The position numbers and the translations under genes are program-made. From a virus, in IMG/VR virus record IMGVR_UViG_3300020154_000131, positions 1 through 41,018 of that record: DNA of 41,018 nucleotides; one strand, given 5' to 3'. Positions 22,921-30,831 of the stretch are shown piece after piece. Positions within the stretch are counted from its first letter, which is position 1, and the number at the start of each line of letters is the position of its first letter. Under the pieces are notes generated by a model, which saw only the letters and a program-made list of their open reading frames with translations, made no database searches and had not been told where the DNA came from.

Positions 22921-23874
22921 ATGAGTGCAACTAGAGAAACCCTGAGTTCCCGCGCCGTTGTCGGCATGTACTACGAGCGCCTGCAGGCGCTGGTGGCGGC
23001 CGCCTGGATCGACGCCGTCTCCAACTATTTCACCTCCGACCAGCCGAGCGAGGAATACGCCTGGCTGAACATGCCGCCGACCTTGCGCGAATGGATCGGC
23101 GGCCGCCAGGCCAAGGGCTTGACGGCCAATGGCATCGAGATCAAGAACCGGCATTTCGAGGCGACCCTGGAGATTCTGCTCCGGGATTTGCGCCGCGACA
23201 AGACCGGCCAGCTGCGGACCCGGATGTCCGAATTCGCCGAGCGCGGCCTGACGCATTTCGCGTCCTTGCTCAGCACGCTGATTGTCAACGGCGAAAGCAC
23301 GGTCTGCTACGACGGCCAGTATTTCTTCGACACCGACCACTCCGAGGGTGCTTCCGGCTCGCAGAGCAACGATATCACCACCGATATCTCGGCGCTGCCG
23401 GCCAGCGTGCACGGTGCAGTGACCGCGCCGAGCCCCGAGGAAATGCAGCAGGCGATTTTGAAATCCATCGCCCAGATGCACACCCTGGTCGACGATCAGG
23501 GCGAGCCGATCAACGAATTGGCCAGCCAGTTCCTGGTCATGGTGCCGGTGGGTCTGAGCGACGCCGCGCGCTCCGGCTTGTCCACGGCACGGGTCGCAGG
23601 CCCCAGCACCTTCGATATCGACGGCATGTCGATCCGCCTGGCGGTCAACCCACGGCTGACAGCGGCCGGCTGGACCGACAAGTTCGCGACCTTCCGCACC
23701 GATGGCAGCGTCAAGCCGCTGATCCGGCAGGAAGAAACCAGGCCAACGCTGAAAGTGAAAGACGAGAACAGCGAGTTCGCGTTCGATAACGACGCTATCC
23801 AGCTCGGCCTCGACACCTGGCGCAACGTCGGCTACGGCCGCTGGCAAGGTGCTGTCCTGAACACGTTGGTGTAA
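22921..23874 (+). CDS. Major capsid protein (Mu gpT-like)
   Basis: A 317-residue HK97-fold capsid protein of the Mu gpT family. Recognisable blocks are YTSDQPSEEYAWLNMPPTLREW-type N-arm (here FTSDQPSEEY and TLREWIGGRQ), IEIKNRHFEATLEILLRDLRRDKTGQLRTRMSEF, YDGQYFFDTDHSEGASGSQSN and FLVMVPVGLSDAARS. It builds the icosahedral shell. A good AAGGA precedes the ATG by 8 nt. Confidence 0.94.
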   Translation: MSATRETLSSRAVVGMYYERLQALVAAAWIDAVSNYFTSDQPSEEYAWLNMPPTLREWIGGRQAKGLTANGIEIKNRHFEATLEILLRDLRRDKTGQLRTRMSEFAERGLTHFASLLSTLIVNGESTVCYDGQYFFDTDHSEGASGSQSNDITTDISALPASVHGAVTAPSPEEMQQAILKSIAQMHTLVDDQGEPINELASQFLVMVPVGLSDAARSGLSTARVAGPSTFDIDGMSIRLAVNPRLTAAGWTDKFATFRTDGSVKPLIRQEETRPTLKVKDENSEFAFDNDAIQLGLDTWRNVGYGRWQGAVLNTLV

Positions 23875-23877
23875 GCC

Positions 23878-24336
23878 ATGGACTTTTATAAAACGCTTGA
23901 GACAGTACGGTTGCCCGGCGGCACCGTGCTGGAACTGACTCCCGAACAAGCCCGCCGGCGCAGGCACCTGCTGGATATCAATGAGGAGGATGATCTCATC
24001 GCGCGGCAGTCAGTCGAGTTCAAGGCCGGCGAAATCATCGGCCTGGCGCACGTGCCCTTGGTGCTGAAAGCTGCCCTGGAACCGGTCGAGCTGGCCATGC
24101 TGCAAGAAGGCGAGTTGCTTTCGGACAATCTGGAAGACCTTGGCGAAGGCGATTTGCTGACGATTGATGATTCAATCGGTTCGGCAAGCGCTGGAGAGAA
24201 GATCGAGACGACCCTCGAAGAGCGCCCGGACAATGCCGAGCCCGGCGTACAGATCCAGCCCGAATCGGGCGATCTGGCGCCAGTACCTGCAGCCAGGCGT
24301 GACGCTAAACCCAAGGACAAAGGCACAGGCAAATGA
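23878..24336 (+). CDS. Head-region protein of unknown function, acidic C-terminus
   Basis: A 152-residue protein between capsid and gp36-like genes. The first part (VRLPGGTVLELTPEQARRRRHLLDINEEDDLIARQSVEFKAGEIIGL) looks folded and basic. From about residue 65 on it is acidic and low in hydrophobics, ending in a lysine-rich tail. Mu-like phages carry a similarly placed gene (gp35-like) for which no role is known. A connector or neck accessory role is plausible. Confidence 0.65.
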   Translation: MDFYKTLETVRLPGGTVLELTPEQARRRRHLLDINEEDDLIARQSVEFKAGEIIGLAHVPLVLKAALEPVELAMLQEGELLSDNLEDLGEGDLLTIDDSIGSASAGEKIETTLEERPDNAEPGVQIQPESGDLAPVPAARRDAKPKDKGTGK

Positions 24337-24740
24337 GCTACTGCACGCTGCAAGACCTGATCGACGAGTTTACCGAGGCCGAGCTGATCCAGCTGACCGA
24401 TGAGGCCGGCACCGGCGAGATCGATACCGTGCCCGTCGATAAGGCCATCGCGCGTGCGGACCGCACGATCAACCGCTACCTGGCCGGCCGCAACGAGCTG
24501 CCGCTGGCCGACGACGAGGTGGTCGATCTGGCCTGCGATATCGCCCGTTATTATCTGTACGCGGACCAGGTTCCGGCCCACGTTCAGAAGCGTTTTGACG
24601 ATGCCGTCAAGGCATTGGAAAAAATGGCGGCACGCAAGATCGCCGTCGTCGATACGGCCGGCACGGAAGCCGCCGAAAGCGCCGCCGCGCCGGAAATGGA
24701 ATCCAGCGCCAGCGTGTTCGGGCGTAGCGGGGATTGGTGA
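24333..24740 (+). CDS. DUF1320 family head-tail connector (Mu gp36-like)
   Basis: A 135-residue protein with the DUF1320 opening SYCTLQDLIDEFTEAELIQLTDE and the conserved AIARADRTINRYLAGRNELPLADDEVVDLACDIARYYLYAD. This all-helical family forms the connector ring below the portal. It is coupled to its neighbours by 4-nt and 1-nt overlaps. The last 35 residues are variable and Ala/Glu-rich. Confidence 0.9.
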   Translation: MSYCTLQDLIDEFTEAELIQLTDEAGTGEIDTVPVDKAIARADRTINRYLAGRNELPLADDEVVDLACDIARYYLYADQVPAHVQKRFDDAVKALEKMAARKIAVVDTAGTEAAESAAAPEMESSASVFGRSGDW

Positions 24741-25198
24741 TGGAAAACTACCTGGCCGCGGAAGCGCTGATCAAGCAGCGCCTGATCGACAAAGTGCCGG
24801 CCATCCCGGCCCATCACGTGCTGTCGGCCGCCGATCTGGACGGCGTGAAGGAAAACGCACAGGCCACCCCGGCCCTGCACGTCATCTATTTCGATGACGA
24901 GGTGCCGACCGGCGAAGGCAGCCAGGCCGGCACCGGACGGGCTCAGCTCGTCAATCAGTTGTGGCTGGTGACGCTGGTGGTGCGCAACGTCAAAGGCAAG
25001 ACCGGCGCCGGCAACCGGAACGACGCCGGCCTGCTGATCGGTCCGGTCCTGGCGGCCCTGCAAGGCTGGAAGCCTTCCGCCGAACACGGCCCGCTGTACC
25101 GGCGCAAATCGCCGTACCGCGTGACCTATCGGAACGGATTCGGGTATTTCACCTTTCTGTTCGGCACCAAGATCGCCGTCACGGGCCTGCCGTCGTAA
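24740..25198 (+). CDS. Tail terminator-like protein (Mu gp37, DUF1834)
   Basis: A 152-residue protein with LAAEALIKQRLIDKVPAIPAHHVLSAADLDGV, QLVNQLWLVTLVVRNVKG and DAGLLIGPVLAALQGWKPS, the pattern of the gp37/DUF1834 family. Its alpha/beta fold resembles tail terminators that cap the tube before joining the head. The ATG overlaps the previous stop by one base; a GTG two codons upstream is less likely. Confidence 0.85.
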   Translation: MENYLAAEALIKQRLIDKVPAIPAHHVLSAADLDGVKENAQATPALHVIYFDDEVPTGEGSQAGTGRAQLVNQLWLVTLVVRNVKGKTGAGNRNDAGLLIGPVLAALQGWKPSAEHGPLYRRKSPYRVTYRNGFGYFTFLFGTKIAVTGLPS

Positions 25199-25233
25199 AC
25201 CTTATTAATAAGTATATAGCCCCCGAGGTGAAC

Positions 25234-25398
25234 ATGAGTGAAGAACTGGAAAAAAAAGTCAAGCGCGTGAAAGTGAAACTGAAAAAGCGCCACACCCACG
25301 CCGGCATCGAGTACGACGAAGCGGCCGTCAAGGCCGGCGTCGAGATCGAAATTACCGAACAACAAGCCGCCGCCCTGAAAGCTCAGGGCGTCATTTAA
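25234..25398 (+). CDS. Small DUF7210-like protein (Mu gp38 position)
   Basis: A 54-residue protein with a GAGGTG ribosome binding site. KVKRVKVKLKKRHTHAGIEYDEAAVKAGVEIEITEQQAAALKAQGVI fits the short beta domain often found between gp37 and the tail sheath or tube genes of Mu-like phages. Its pattern 'v.l.....H.G..y..G..iev....a..L...gvi' is distinctive. The role is unknown. Confidence 0.75.
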   Translation: MSEELEKKVKRVKVKLKKRHTHAGIEYDEAAVKAGVEIEITEQQAAALKAQGVI

Positions 25399-25411
25399 TT
25401 AGGAGTCCATC

Positions 25412-26161
25412 ATGTCAGGATTTTTAGGCTCAGGCCGCATTTACGTCGACCGCAAAGTCGGCAGCGTTTTCCAAGGGCTAAAGCTCATCGGCAACGCCAC
25501 CAAGTTCGAGATCAAGGAAAACTCGGAGAAAAAGGAGCGCGTTTCGAAAGACCGCGCGAACTACGGCTCGGCGTTGAACACCGTGTTCGTGAAAAAGCCG
25601 GCCGAGGTCAATATCACGTTGGACGACCTGGACAAGGACAATCTGGCGCTGGTGTTCCTGGGGGATGCGTCCGCCGTGTCCGTGACCGGATCGACGGTGA
25701 CCGACGAAGCCGTGACCGGCTATAAGGACCGCATCTTCAAGACCGCCAAGCGCAAAATCAGCAGCGTTGTGTTGACCAACTCAGACGGCGCAACGACGTA
25801 TGTGCTCGATACCGACTATGAAATCGTCGATGCGAATCTCGGTCTGATCAAAGTGCTGACGGCGGGCGCCATCACCGACGGCCAGTCGCTGAAGATCGAC
25901 TACACCTACGGCAGCATGACCTCCAACAAAGTCGCCGGCGGCACCAATTCCAACGTGATCGTCAAGATTTTGTTTGACGGCGTCAACCAGGCCAACCAGT
26001 CGAAAGCGGTCGTCAACGTGTTCGAGGCGGTGCTGTCGCCGACGTCCGGCGTGGATTTCCTGGCCGACGATTTCACCTCGATCGAGCTGGCCGGCGTGGC
26101 CAACGTGCCGACCGGCGGCACGGCGGCGTATGAAGTCGAGCTGGACGTGGTGTATAGCTGA
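25412..26161 (+). CDS. Major tail tube protein (siphovirus type)
   Basis: A 249-residue beta-rich protein with AGGAG before its ATG. It opens GSGRIYVDRKVGSVFQGLKLIGNATKFEIKENSEKKERVSKDRANYGSAL, as in tail tube proteins of B3-like transposable siphoviruses. An Ig-like middle (YVLDTDYEIVDANLGLIKVLTAGAITDGQSLKIDYTYG) and a C-terminal strand set complete it. A contractile phage would show a ~490-residue sheath gene here, which is absent. This supports a flexible non-contractile tail. Confidence 0.85.
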   Translation: MSGFLGSGRIYVDRKVGSVFQGLKLIGNATKFEIKENSEKKERVSKDRANYGSALNTVFVKKPAEVNITLDDLDKDNLALVFLGDASAVSVTGSTVTDEAVTGYKDRIFKTAKRKISSVVLTNSDGATTYVLDTDYEIVDANLGLIKVLTAGAITDGQSLKIDYTYGSMTSNKVAGGTNSNVIVKILFDGVNQANQSKAVVNVFEAVLSPTSGVDFLADDFTSIELAGVANVPTGGTAAYEVELDVVYS

Positions 26162-26520
26162 TGCGCGCGCAGAAAGTTATTCCGCTGGATGACAGCCGCG
26201 CGGTCACGCTCAACGAACTGCGGGTCAGGGATGCCCGCAAGATCCTGGCGCAGGCCAAGAACCTGGAGCAAGTCGATGTCCGGGAGTTGCTGGGCGAGCG
26301 CTTTCATGAAGTTGGCGCGTTGCTCGGCGATTGCATTGTCATGCCCGACGGCGAAACGCTCGATGACCTGACATTCAGCGAAGTCGGCGAAGTCATCGAG
26401 GGGCTGCTGGAGATCAACCGGTCTTTTTTGGACCTGCTGGGTCTGGCGGGCCTGGCTCAAAAGATCCCGCCGGCGCCCTCGACCGCGCCTGCTGCTCCCT
26501 CATCGAGCGAGGCCACGTAG
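26161..26520 (+). CDS. Tail assembly chaperone, short form (gpG-like)
   Basis: A 119-residue protein upstream of the tape measure gene, starting on the last base of the tube stop. It looks like a tail assembly chaperone: KVIPLDDSRAVTLNELRVRDARKILAQAKNLEQVDVRELLGERFHEVGALLGDCI. It keeps the tape measure protein soluble while the tube polymerises. The tail after residue 90 (LDLLGLAGLAQKIPPAPSTAPAAPSSSEAT) is low-complexity, as expected if the functional alternative is made by frameshifting at 26424-26430. Confidence 0.85.
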   Translation: MRAQKVIPLDDSRAVTLNELRVRDARKILAQAKNLEQVDVRELLGERFHEVGALLGDCIVMPDGETLDDLTFSEVGEVIEGLLEINRSFLDLLGLAGLAQKIPPAPSTAPAAPSSSEAT

Positions 26521-26579
26521 GCGTTTTCGATTACGGCTGGCGCTTTTTCGAAACGGCGCTGGCGATGGCGGGCCAGTAG
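26161..26579 (+). CDS. Tail assembly chaperone, -1 frameshift form (gpGT-like)
   Basis: A slippery heptamer T TTT TTG sits in frame at 26424-26430 (codons Phe-Leu at 89-90). Slipping back one base opens a frame with no stop for 49 codons, to a TAG at 26577. The product is about 139 residues and ends DRACCSLIERGHVGVFDYGWRFFETALAMAGQ, a hydrophobic/aromatic helix typical of the T extension. GGCGGG (26445-26450) and CCCGCC (26466-26471) could form a downstream stem. Long-tailed phages commonly make their chaperone pair this way. The extension was found by reading the sequence and has not been tested. Confidence 0.75.
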
Positions 26580-26587
26580 GGGCCGCC

Positions 26588-26749
26588 CTACGACCGCCAC
26601 CATCTGACGACATAGATGAACGCGCTTAATGGGATGGCCACAATGCCGATGGCGACCAGGATCATTTTAATTGAGTCATGGAACGCCAAGGCGGCGATCA
26701 ACAGCAGTGCGATGGCAGTAATTTCACTGGAGCTTAATTTTTTGTTCAT
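26588..26749 (-). CDS. Antisense small membrane protein between chaperone and tape measure genes
   Basis: A 53-residue frame on the minus strand fills the only gap in this part of the late operon. It starts with MNKKLSSSE, then a transmembrane helix (ITAIALLLIAALAFH), a short DSIK turn, a second helix (MILVAIGIVAIPLSAFIYVV) and the basic end RWWRS. The composition is that of a real two-pass inner-membrane protein, not of a chance frame. It would need its own promoter, since it runs against the late transcript, so it may be expressed from the prophage. The ribosome binding site is weak. Function unknown; exclusion or lysogeny roles are possible. Confidence 0.65.
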   Translation of the reverse strand: MNKKLSSSEITAIALLLIAALAFHDSIKMILVAIGIVAIPLSAFIYVVRWWRS

Positions 26750-26758
26750 AGGTAACTC

Positions 26759-29700
26759 ATGGCCGGTTTAAGCGATTTGGCAATGCGCATTCTGATCGGC
26801 GCGGAAGACCGCACCGGCCCTGCGTTCAAGACCGTTCGGCAGGGCACGCAGTCGATCAGCGATTCCTTGGCGCGCGTGGAGACGCTGGCGAAGCGCGTAT
26901 TCGATATTAGGCTGTTTGCCGGCTGGGCGCAAGACGGCATCGCGCTGTCCGACACCTACAAGGGCCTGACCGGCCGTATCCGGCAGACCGTCGACGAGAC
27001 CGGCAACCTGGCCGACAAGCAAGGGCAGCTGTTCACTCTCGCCCAGCGCACTTTTACCCCGCTTGAGCAGACGGTCAAGCTCTACGCGCGCGGCAGCGAG
27101 GCGCTGGAAAAATACAGCAACGGCCAGGCCCTGGCCGCCAAACTGACCGAAACCGTCAATTATTCGTTCAAGGCGCAAGCGTCCAGCGCCGCCGAAGTCT
27201 CATCGACCATCACCCAGCTGACCCAGGCCATCGCCAGCGACGCCGTGCAATGGGAGGATTTCGGCCAGCTGGCCGACACCAATTTAATGCTGGTCAACGT
27301 GGCGGCCAAGAACCTGGGCTATGATGGCATCGGGGCGCTCAAGCAGGCCATGAGCGAAGGCCGGGTTGGCAATGTCGAACTGGTCAACGCCATTGTCGCC
27401 GGTTTCGACGAGATCAAGGCCGCCGCCGATAAAATGCCCGTGACCGTCGAGGAAGCCTGGACGAATGTGCAGACCTCGTTGCTGAAATACGTCGGCGAAT
27501 CCGAAGCGGCCAACGGGGCCACCCATGCGTTGGCCGAGGGTCTGCAACTGCTGGCCGGCAATATCGAGCCCCTGGCCGATGCCGGCATGCTGCTGGCCGA
27601 GATCTACGGCGCCCGCGTAGCGGCCGGACTGCTGAAATCGGCCCAAACCTATATTCAGGCCACGCAAGCCGCCAGGGAAAAGGCGCAGGCCGACCAAATG
27701 GAGATTGCCGCCGCCCATCAGAATATCAGGATCAGCGCCCAGGTGGCGGCCGCGCGGGTCAAGTCGACGCTGGGCATGGTCGAAGAAGCCCGGCTTTATG
27801 CCGCCCTGGTCGCCGGCACGGAAAAGGAAACCGCCGCCAAAAGGACGCTGACCGCCGCCATCAACGAATTGCACATCGCCCAATCGAAAGCCTCGGCGGC
27901 CAATGCCGTATTAGCCAGCGCCTCTGGCGCAGGTGCAGCCCAGGTCGGCAAACTCGAAAAGGCATTCGCCCTGGCCAATAACGCATTAAATAGCTTTATT
28001 GCCTTTGATCTCGGCCAGACCGTCGGCGAATGGCTGCGCCAGTTCGACGCCGTCCGGGTCGCCGGCAGTTACCTGTCCGAAACCCTGGTCATGATCGGCA
28101 CCGGCGTCGCGGGCATGTTTGACGGCATCTCATTGGCCGAGCGCTGGGAGCAGATCAAGCGGATTCATGCCGAATTCGACCAGATCCGCGCGAATGACAC
28201 GGTCAAGGCCGAACAGGAAACGGCCGCGACCGTGGCCGCCGAACAGCAAAAAACCCAGGCGATCGAGGCCGCCGCCCAGAAACAGCAGGCGGCGTTCAAG
28301 GTCGTCGAGGATGCCACCAAGCAGTTGACTGCCGGCATTGATGCCGAGGCCAAGCGGCAAACCGCCGCCATCCAGCAGAGCCTGGCCGACCGGCTGGCCG
28401 CGATCGATGCCATGAACCTCAGCGAGGCCGAAAAGGACAACTTGCGCGTCCAGGCCAAGCTGGAGTCCTACAACCTGGAATTGCAGCTGCAAACCCAGGC
28501 AACAAACGCCAAGCTGGGGCTGATCGACCAGGAATACCAGGCGGAGCTGGCGCAGGCCGCGAGCAACGCCGAGCGCCTGGCCGAGGTCGAAACGCAAAAA
28601 CGCCAGGCGAAATTGTCGGTTTATTCCGGGCTGGCCGAGTATTACCAGGGTGAAGTCGCGCGGCTCGGGCAGGTCTATGCCGCCGAATTTCAGGCCGCGC
28701 AAACGGCCAAGCAGCAGCTGGCGAATCTGAACCGAAGCCACGAGCAGAACCTGTTCGACATCAGCCTGATGGGATTAAGCGAGCGCGAAAAGCTGTCAGC
28801 GCGCGAGTACAAGTTCAACCAGACCATGCGCGATCTGCGAGCCGAGCTGGCCAAAGGCGACCAGGGCGACCAGGCCAAGATCAATGGACTGTTGGCCGCC
28901 GCCCAGAAACTGCACGGCGAAATCACCAGCACGGCCGGAAAAGGGTCGAGCGCGATTGTTGACGCGAAAAAACGCGAAAACGAAATCTTCAAGGCGCAAA
29001 CGGAAGTGTTGGAGCGCAATGCCGGCGACCATGAAAAAAACGCCGATCGGGCCAAAGCGGCGCAAGACGATGTGGCGAACAAGTTGGCCGAGACGCGAAC
29101 CGCCATCGCGGACATCACGACCAAGCTCAACCAGGATTACGCGTTAAAAATCGGCGTCGACCAGGCGAGCTTAACAGCCATTCAATCGACCATTGCCGAT
29201 CTGACCAAGCCGGAAACCAAGGTCATTACTATCCAAACGGTACAGTCAGGAGCCCCGGCCCAGGCCACGGGCGGCCCGGCCGGCCAGCCCGCCGGCCTGC
29301 CCTGGCGCTTCAACGCCGGCGGCTATACGCCCCGGTCCGGCAAATTGCCCGGCTATGGCGGCGGCGACAAGATCCGGGCGCTGCTGGAGGCCGGCGAGTT
29401 CATCATCCGTAAGGAAGCCGTGCAGAAACTCGGCGTGCCTTTCATGTATGCGGTCAATGCCGGTCAAGTGCCTGCGCGCGACGTCATCAAGCGCGCGTTC
29501 GGTGGTACCGTTGGCTATGATATGGATGACGAACTGAAAAAACTGAAGGACAAGCGCGCCGAGGACATCATCAAGCACATGATCGCCAATGCGCGGGTTT
29601 TGGGATTGAACAGCTCGGGCACCGGCTATTCGGCCATGCGGGCAAAGCGCAACATCGGCCTGACGCTGGAAAAAATGGGTCGCTCGGATCTGGGGTCCGC

Positions 29701-30064
29701 CGTGTCCGACATCATTGACAACAGTATCGTAAACGCCAGCGCGATCGGCGCCAACACGAAAGCGGCCGCCGCCAGAAATCAGGAAAAATTCGACCGTGCC
29801 AGAATTTTAACCGAGCACCTGTTCGATAGCGATCAGACCGCCAAGCTGCCCGAGATCAAAACGCCGAAACTGAGCATTCCAACGCCGTCGATCCCGACCG
29901 TGCCGAAAACAGCGGCTACTGCGCCAGTTGATGCCGGTCCCGGCCGAACCGAACGCATTCAATTCATCGCACCGAACGGGCAAAGCCTGACCGGTGAATT
30001 CAAGCCCGGCGGCACAGAGCAAATGCTGCGTATTCTTAAAGATGCCGGAGCCGTCACAATATGA
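26759..30064 (+). CDS. Tape measure protein
   Basis: A 1101-residue protein that sets tail length. The N-terminal domain (AEDRTGPAFKTVRQGTQSISDSLARVETLAKRVF ... LTGRIRQTVDETGNL ... LAQRTFTPLEQTVKLYARGSEAL) is the usual tape measure domain. Long Ala/Gln/Glu-rich helices follow at about residues 480-800. Near residues 870-920 comes the conserved Gly-rich end with GGYTPRSGKLPGYGGGDKIRALLEAGEFIIRKEAVQKLG. It is the longest helical protein of the window apart from the tail fibre-like gene. At about 0.15 nm per residue it would predict a tail of some 160 nm. Confidence 0.92.
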   Translation: MAGLSDLAMRILIGAEDRTGPAFKTVRQGTQSISDSLARVETLAKRVFDIRLFAGWAQDGIALSDTYKGLTGRIRQTVDETGNLADKQGQLFTLAQRTFTPLEQTVKLYARGSEALEKYSNGQALAAKLTETVNYSFKAQASSAAEVSSTITQLTQAIASDAVQWEDFGQLADTNLMLVNVAAKNLGYDGIGALKQAMSEGRVGNVELVNAIVAGFDEIKAAADKMPVTVEEAWTNVQTSLLKYVGESEAANGATHALAEGLQLLAGNIEPLADAGMLLAEIYGARVAAGLLKSAQTYIQATQAAREKAQADQMEIAAAHQNIRISAQVAAARVKSTLGMVEEARLYAALVAGTEKETAAKRTLTAAINELHIAQSKASAANAVLASASGAGAAQVGKLEKAFALANNALNSFIAFDLGQTVGEWLRQFDAVRVAGSYLSETLVMIGTGVAGMFDGISLAERWEQIKRIHAEFDQIRANDTVKAEQETAATVAAEQQKTQAIEAAAQKQQAAFKVVEDATKQLTAGIDAEAKRQTAAIQQSLADRLAAIDAMNLSEAEKDNLRVQAKLESYNLELQLQTQATNAKLGLIDQEYQAELAQAASNAERLAEVETQKRQAKLSVYSGLAEYYQGEVARLGQVYAAEFQAAQTAKQQLANLNRSHEQNLFDISLMGLSEREKLSAREYKFNQTMRDLRAELAKGDQGDQAKINGLLAAAQKLHGEITSTAGKGSSAIVDAKKRENEIFKAQTEVLERNAGDHEKNADRAKAAQDDVANKLAETRTAIADITTKLNQDYALKIGVDQASLTAIQSTIADLTKPETKVITIQTVQSGAPAQATGGPAGQPAGLPWRFNAGGYTPRSGKLPGYGGGDKIRALLEAGEFIIRKEAVQKLGVPFMYAVNAGQVPARDVIKRAFGGTVGYDMDDELKKLKDKRAEDIIKHMIANARVLGLNSSGTGYSAMRAKRNIGLTLEKMGRSDLGSAVSDIIDNSIVNASAIGANTKAAAARNQEKFDRARILTEHLFDSDQTAKLPEIKTPKLSIPTPSIPTVPKTAATAPVDAGPGRTERIQFIAPNGQSLTGEFKPGGTEQMLRILKDAGAVTI

Positions 30065-30438
30065 TCACTTTAGACGCAATCACCCTGCCGCCCGATCTGG
30101 TCTGGTCGGACGAATTCGACTGGTCGCCTGTGCAGCAGTCGAAGACCTACACGCTGACCGGCGCCCTGATTCTGGAAAAAGGCACGATGCAAGCCGGGCG
30201 GCCGATCACCCTGGTCGGCGGCGACAATGCCGCCTGGATCACACGGGCGACGCTGCAAACACTCTATGCAAAGCTGACCACGACGGCCCCGATGTCGCTG
30301 GCGCTCAATGATGGCCGCGTATTCAGCGTGGCATTCAATCACGACGACAAGCCGATCGAGGCCCGGCCCGTGCTCGACTACTCGACGCCGGCCGATGACG
30401 ATTTTTATACCCTAATTTTGAGGCTTATCACGCTATGA
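30061..30438 (+). CDS. Distal tail-region protein, unknown (125 residues)
   Basis: Coupled to the tape measure gene by an ATGA overlap. The sequence (LPPDLVWSDEFDWSPVQQSKTYTLTGALILEKGTMQAGRPITLVGGDNAAWITRATLQTLYAKLTT ... DGRVFSVAFNHDDKPIEARPVLDY) is a beta-rich domain of the kind found right after the tape measure gene in B3/D3112-like phages. It may form part of the distal tail ring. The exact family is not recognised. Confidence 0.75.
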   Translation: MITLDAITLPPDLVWSDEFDWSPVQQSKTYTLTGALILEKGTMQAGRPITLVGGDNAAWITRATLQTLYAKLTTTAPMSLALNDGRVFSVAFNHDDKPIEARPVLDYSTPADDDFYTLILRLITL

Positions 30439-30611
30439 CAGACATTTATGACGAGATCCGGCAGTTCGACGAGTTTTACAGCAATTTTAGGTTCATGACT
30501 AAATCCGATAAGTTGCGGCGTCAAGCGCACGTCAGTCGCGTGCTTGATCTGGACGGTTTAAAACATGCTCTAACTCAGTCAGCAGAATTTGTAGCGACGC
30601 TTTGTCCTTAA
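30435..30611 (+). CDS. Small protein after the distal tail gene, uncertain (58 residues)
   Basis: The ATG overlaps the previous stop (CTATGA), the usual coupling in this operon. The product starts MTDIYDEIRQFDEFYSNFRFMTKSDKLRRQ. Its last 27 codons overlap, head-on, the 3' end of the minus-strand gene at 30532-30804. One of the two reading frames has therefore been extended over the other, or both are used. Function unknown. Confidence 0.45.
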   Translation: MTDIYDEIRQFDEFYSNFRFMTKSDKLRRQAHVSRVLDLDGLKHALTQSAEFVATLCP

Positions 30612-30804
30612 AGGCCGGCGGCACCTGCTCAACCGTTTGCTCCCACAGCTCGACATAATCATCCCGCAGACGCGCCAGATCAATGCCTGGTTGTTCAAAT
30701 ACCGCCAGGGCAAAAGCGCGTAACGATAGAACTTCACTCACGAGCTTCTTAATCGTGTTGTGCTGGGTGGCGACTGCGTTTTCAAGCTGTTCCAAACGAT
30801 CCAT
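30532..30804 (-). CDS. Antisense small coiled-coil protein
   Basis: A 90-residue minus-strand frame in a gap of the late operon, with AGGA about 6 nt before its ATG. It begins with a coiled coil (MDRLEQLENAVATQHNTIKKLVSEVLSLRAFALAVFEQ), followed by a soluble helical part (IDLARLRDDYVELWEQTVEQVPPAFKDKASLQILLTELEHVL). The region is more AT-rich than the flanking tail genes. Expression against the late transcript implies its own promoter upstream, near 30810-30831. It looks like a moron; no function is recognised. Confidence 0.65.
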   Translation of the reverse strand: MDRLEQLENAVATQHNTIKKLVSEVLSLRAFALAVFEQPGIDLARLRDDYVELWEQTVEQVPPAFKDKASLQILLTELEHVLNRPDQARD

Positions 30805-30831
30805 AAAGATTCCTAATATTAAGGTTTAAAA

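Noticed and set aside
22150-23967. 605-codon minus-strand open frame
   Set aside because: It lies wholly opposite the decoration and major capsid genes; its Gly/Arg/Ala/His-rich composition is the mirror of GC-rich codons on the plus strand.
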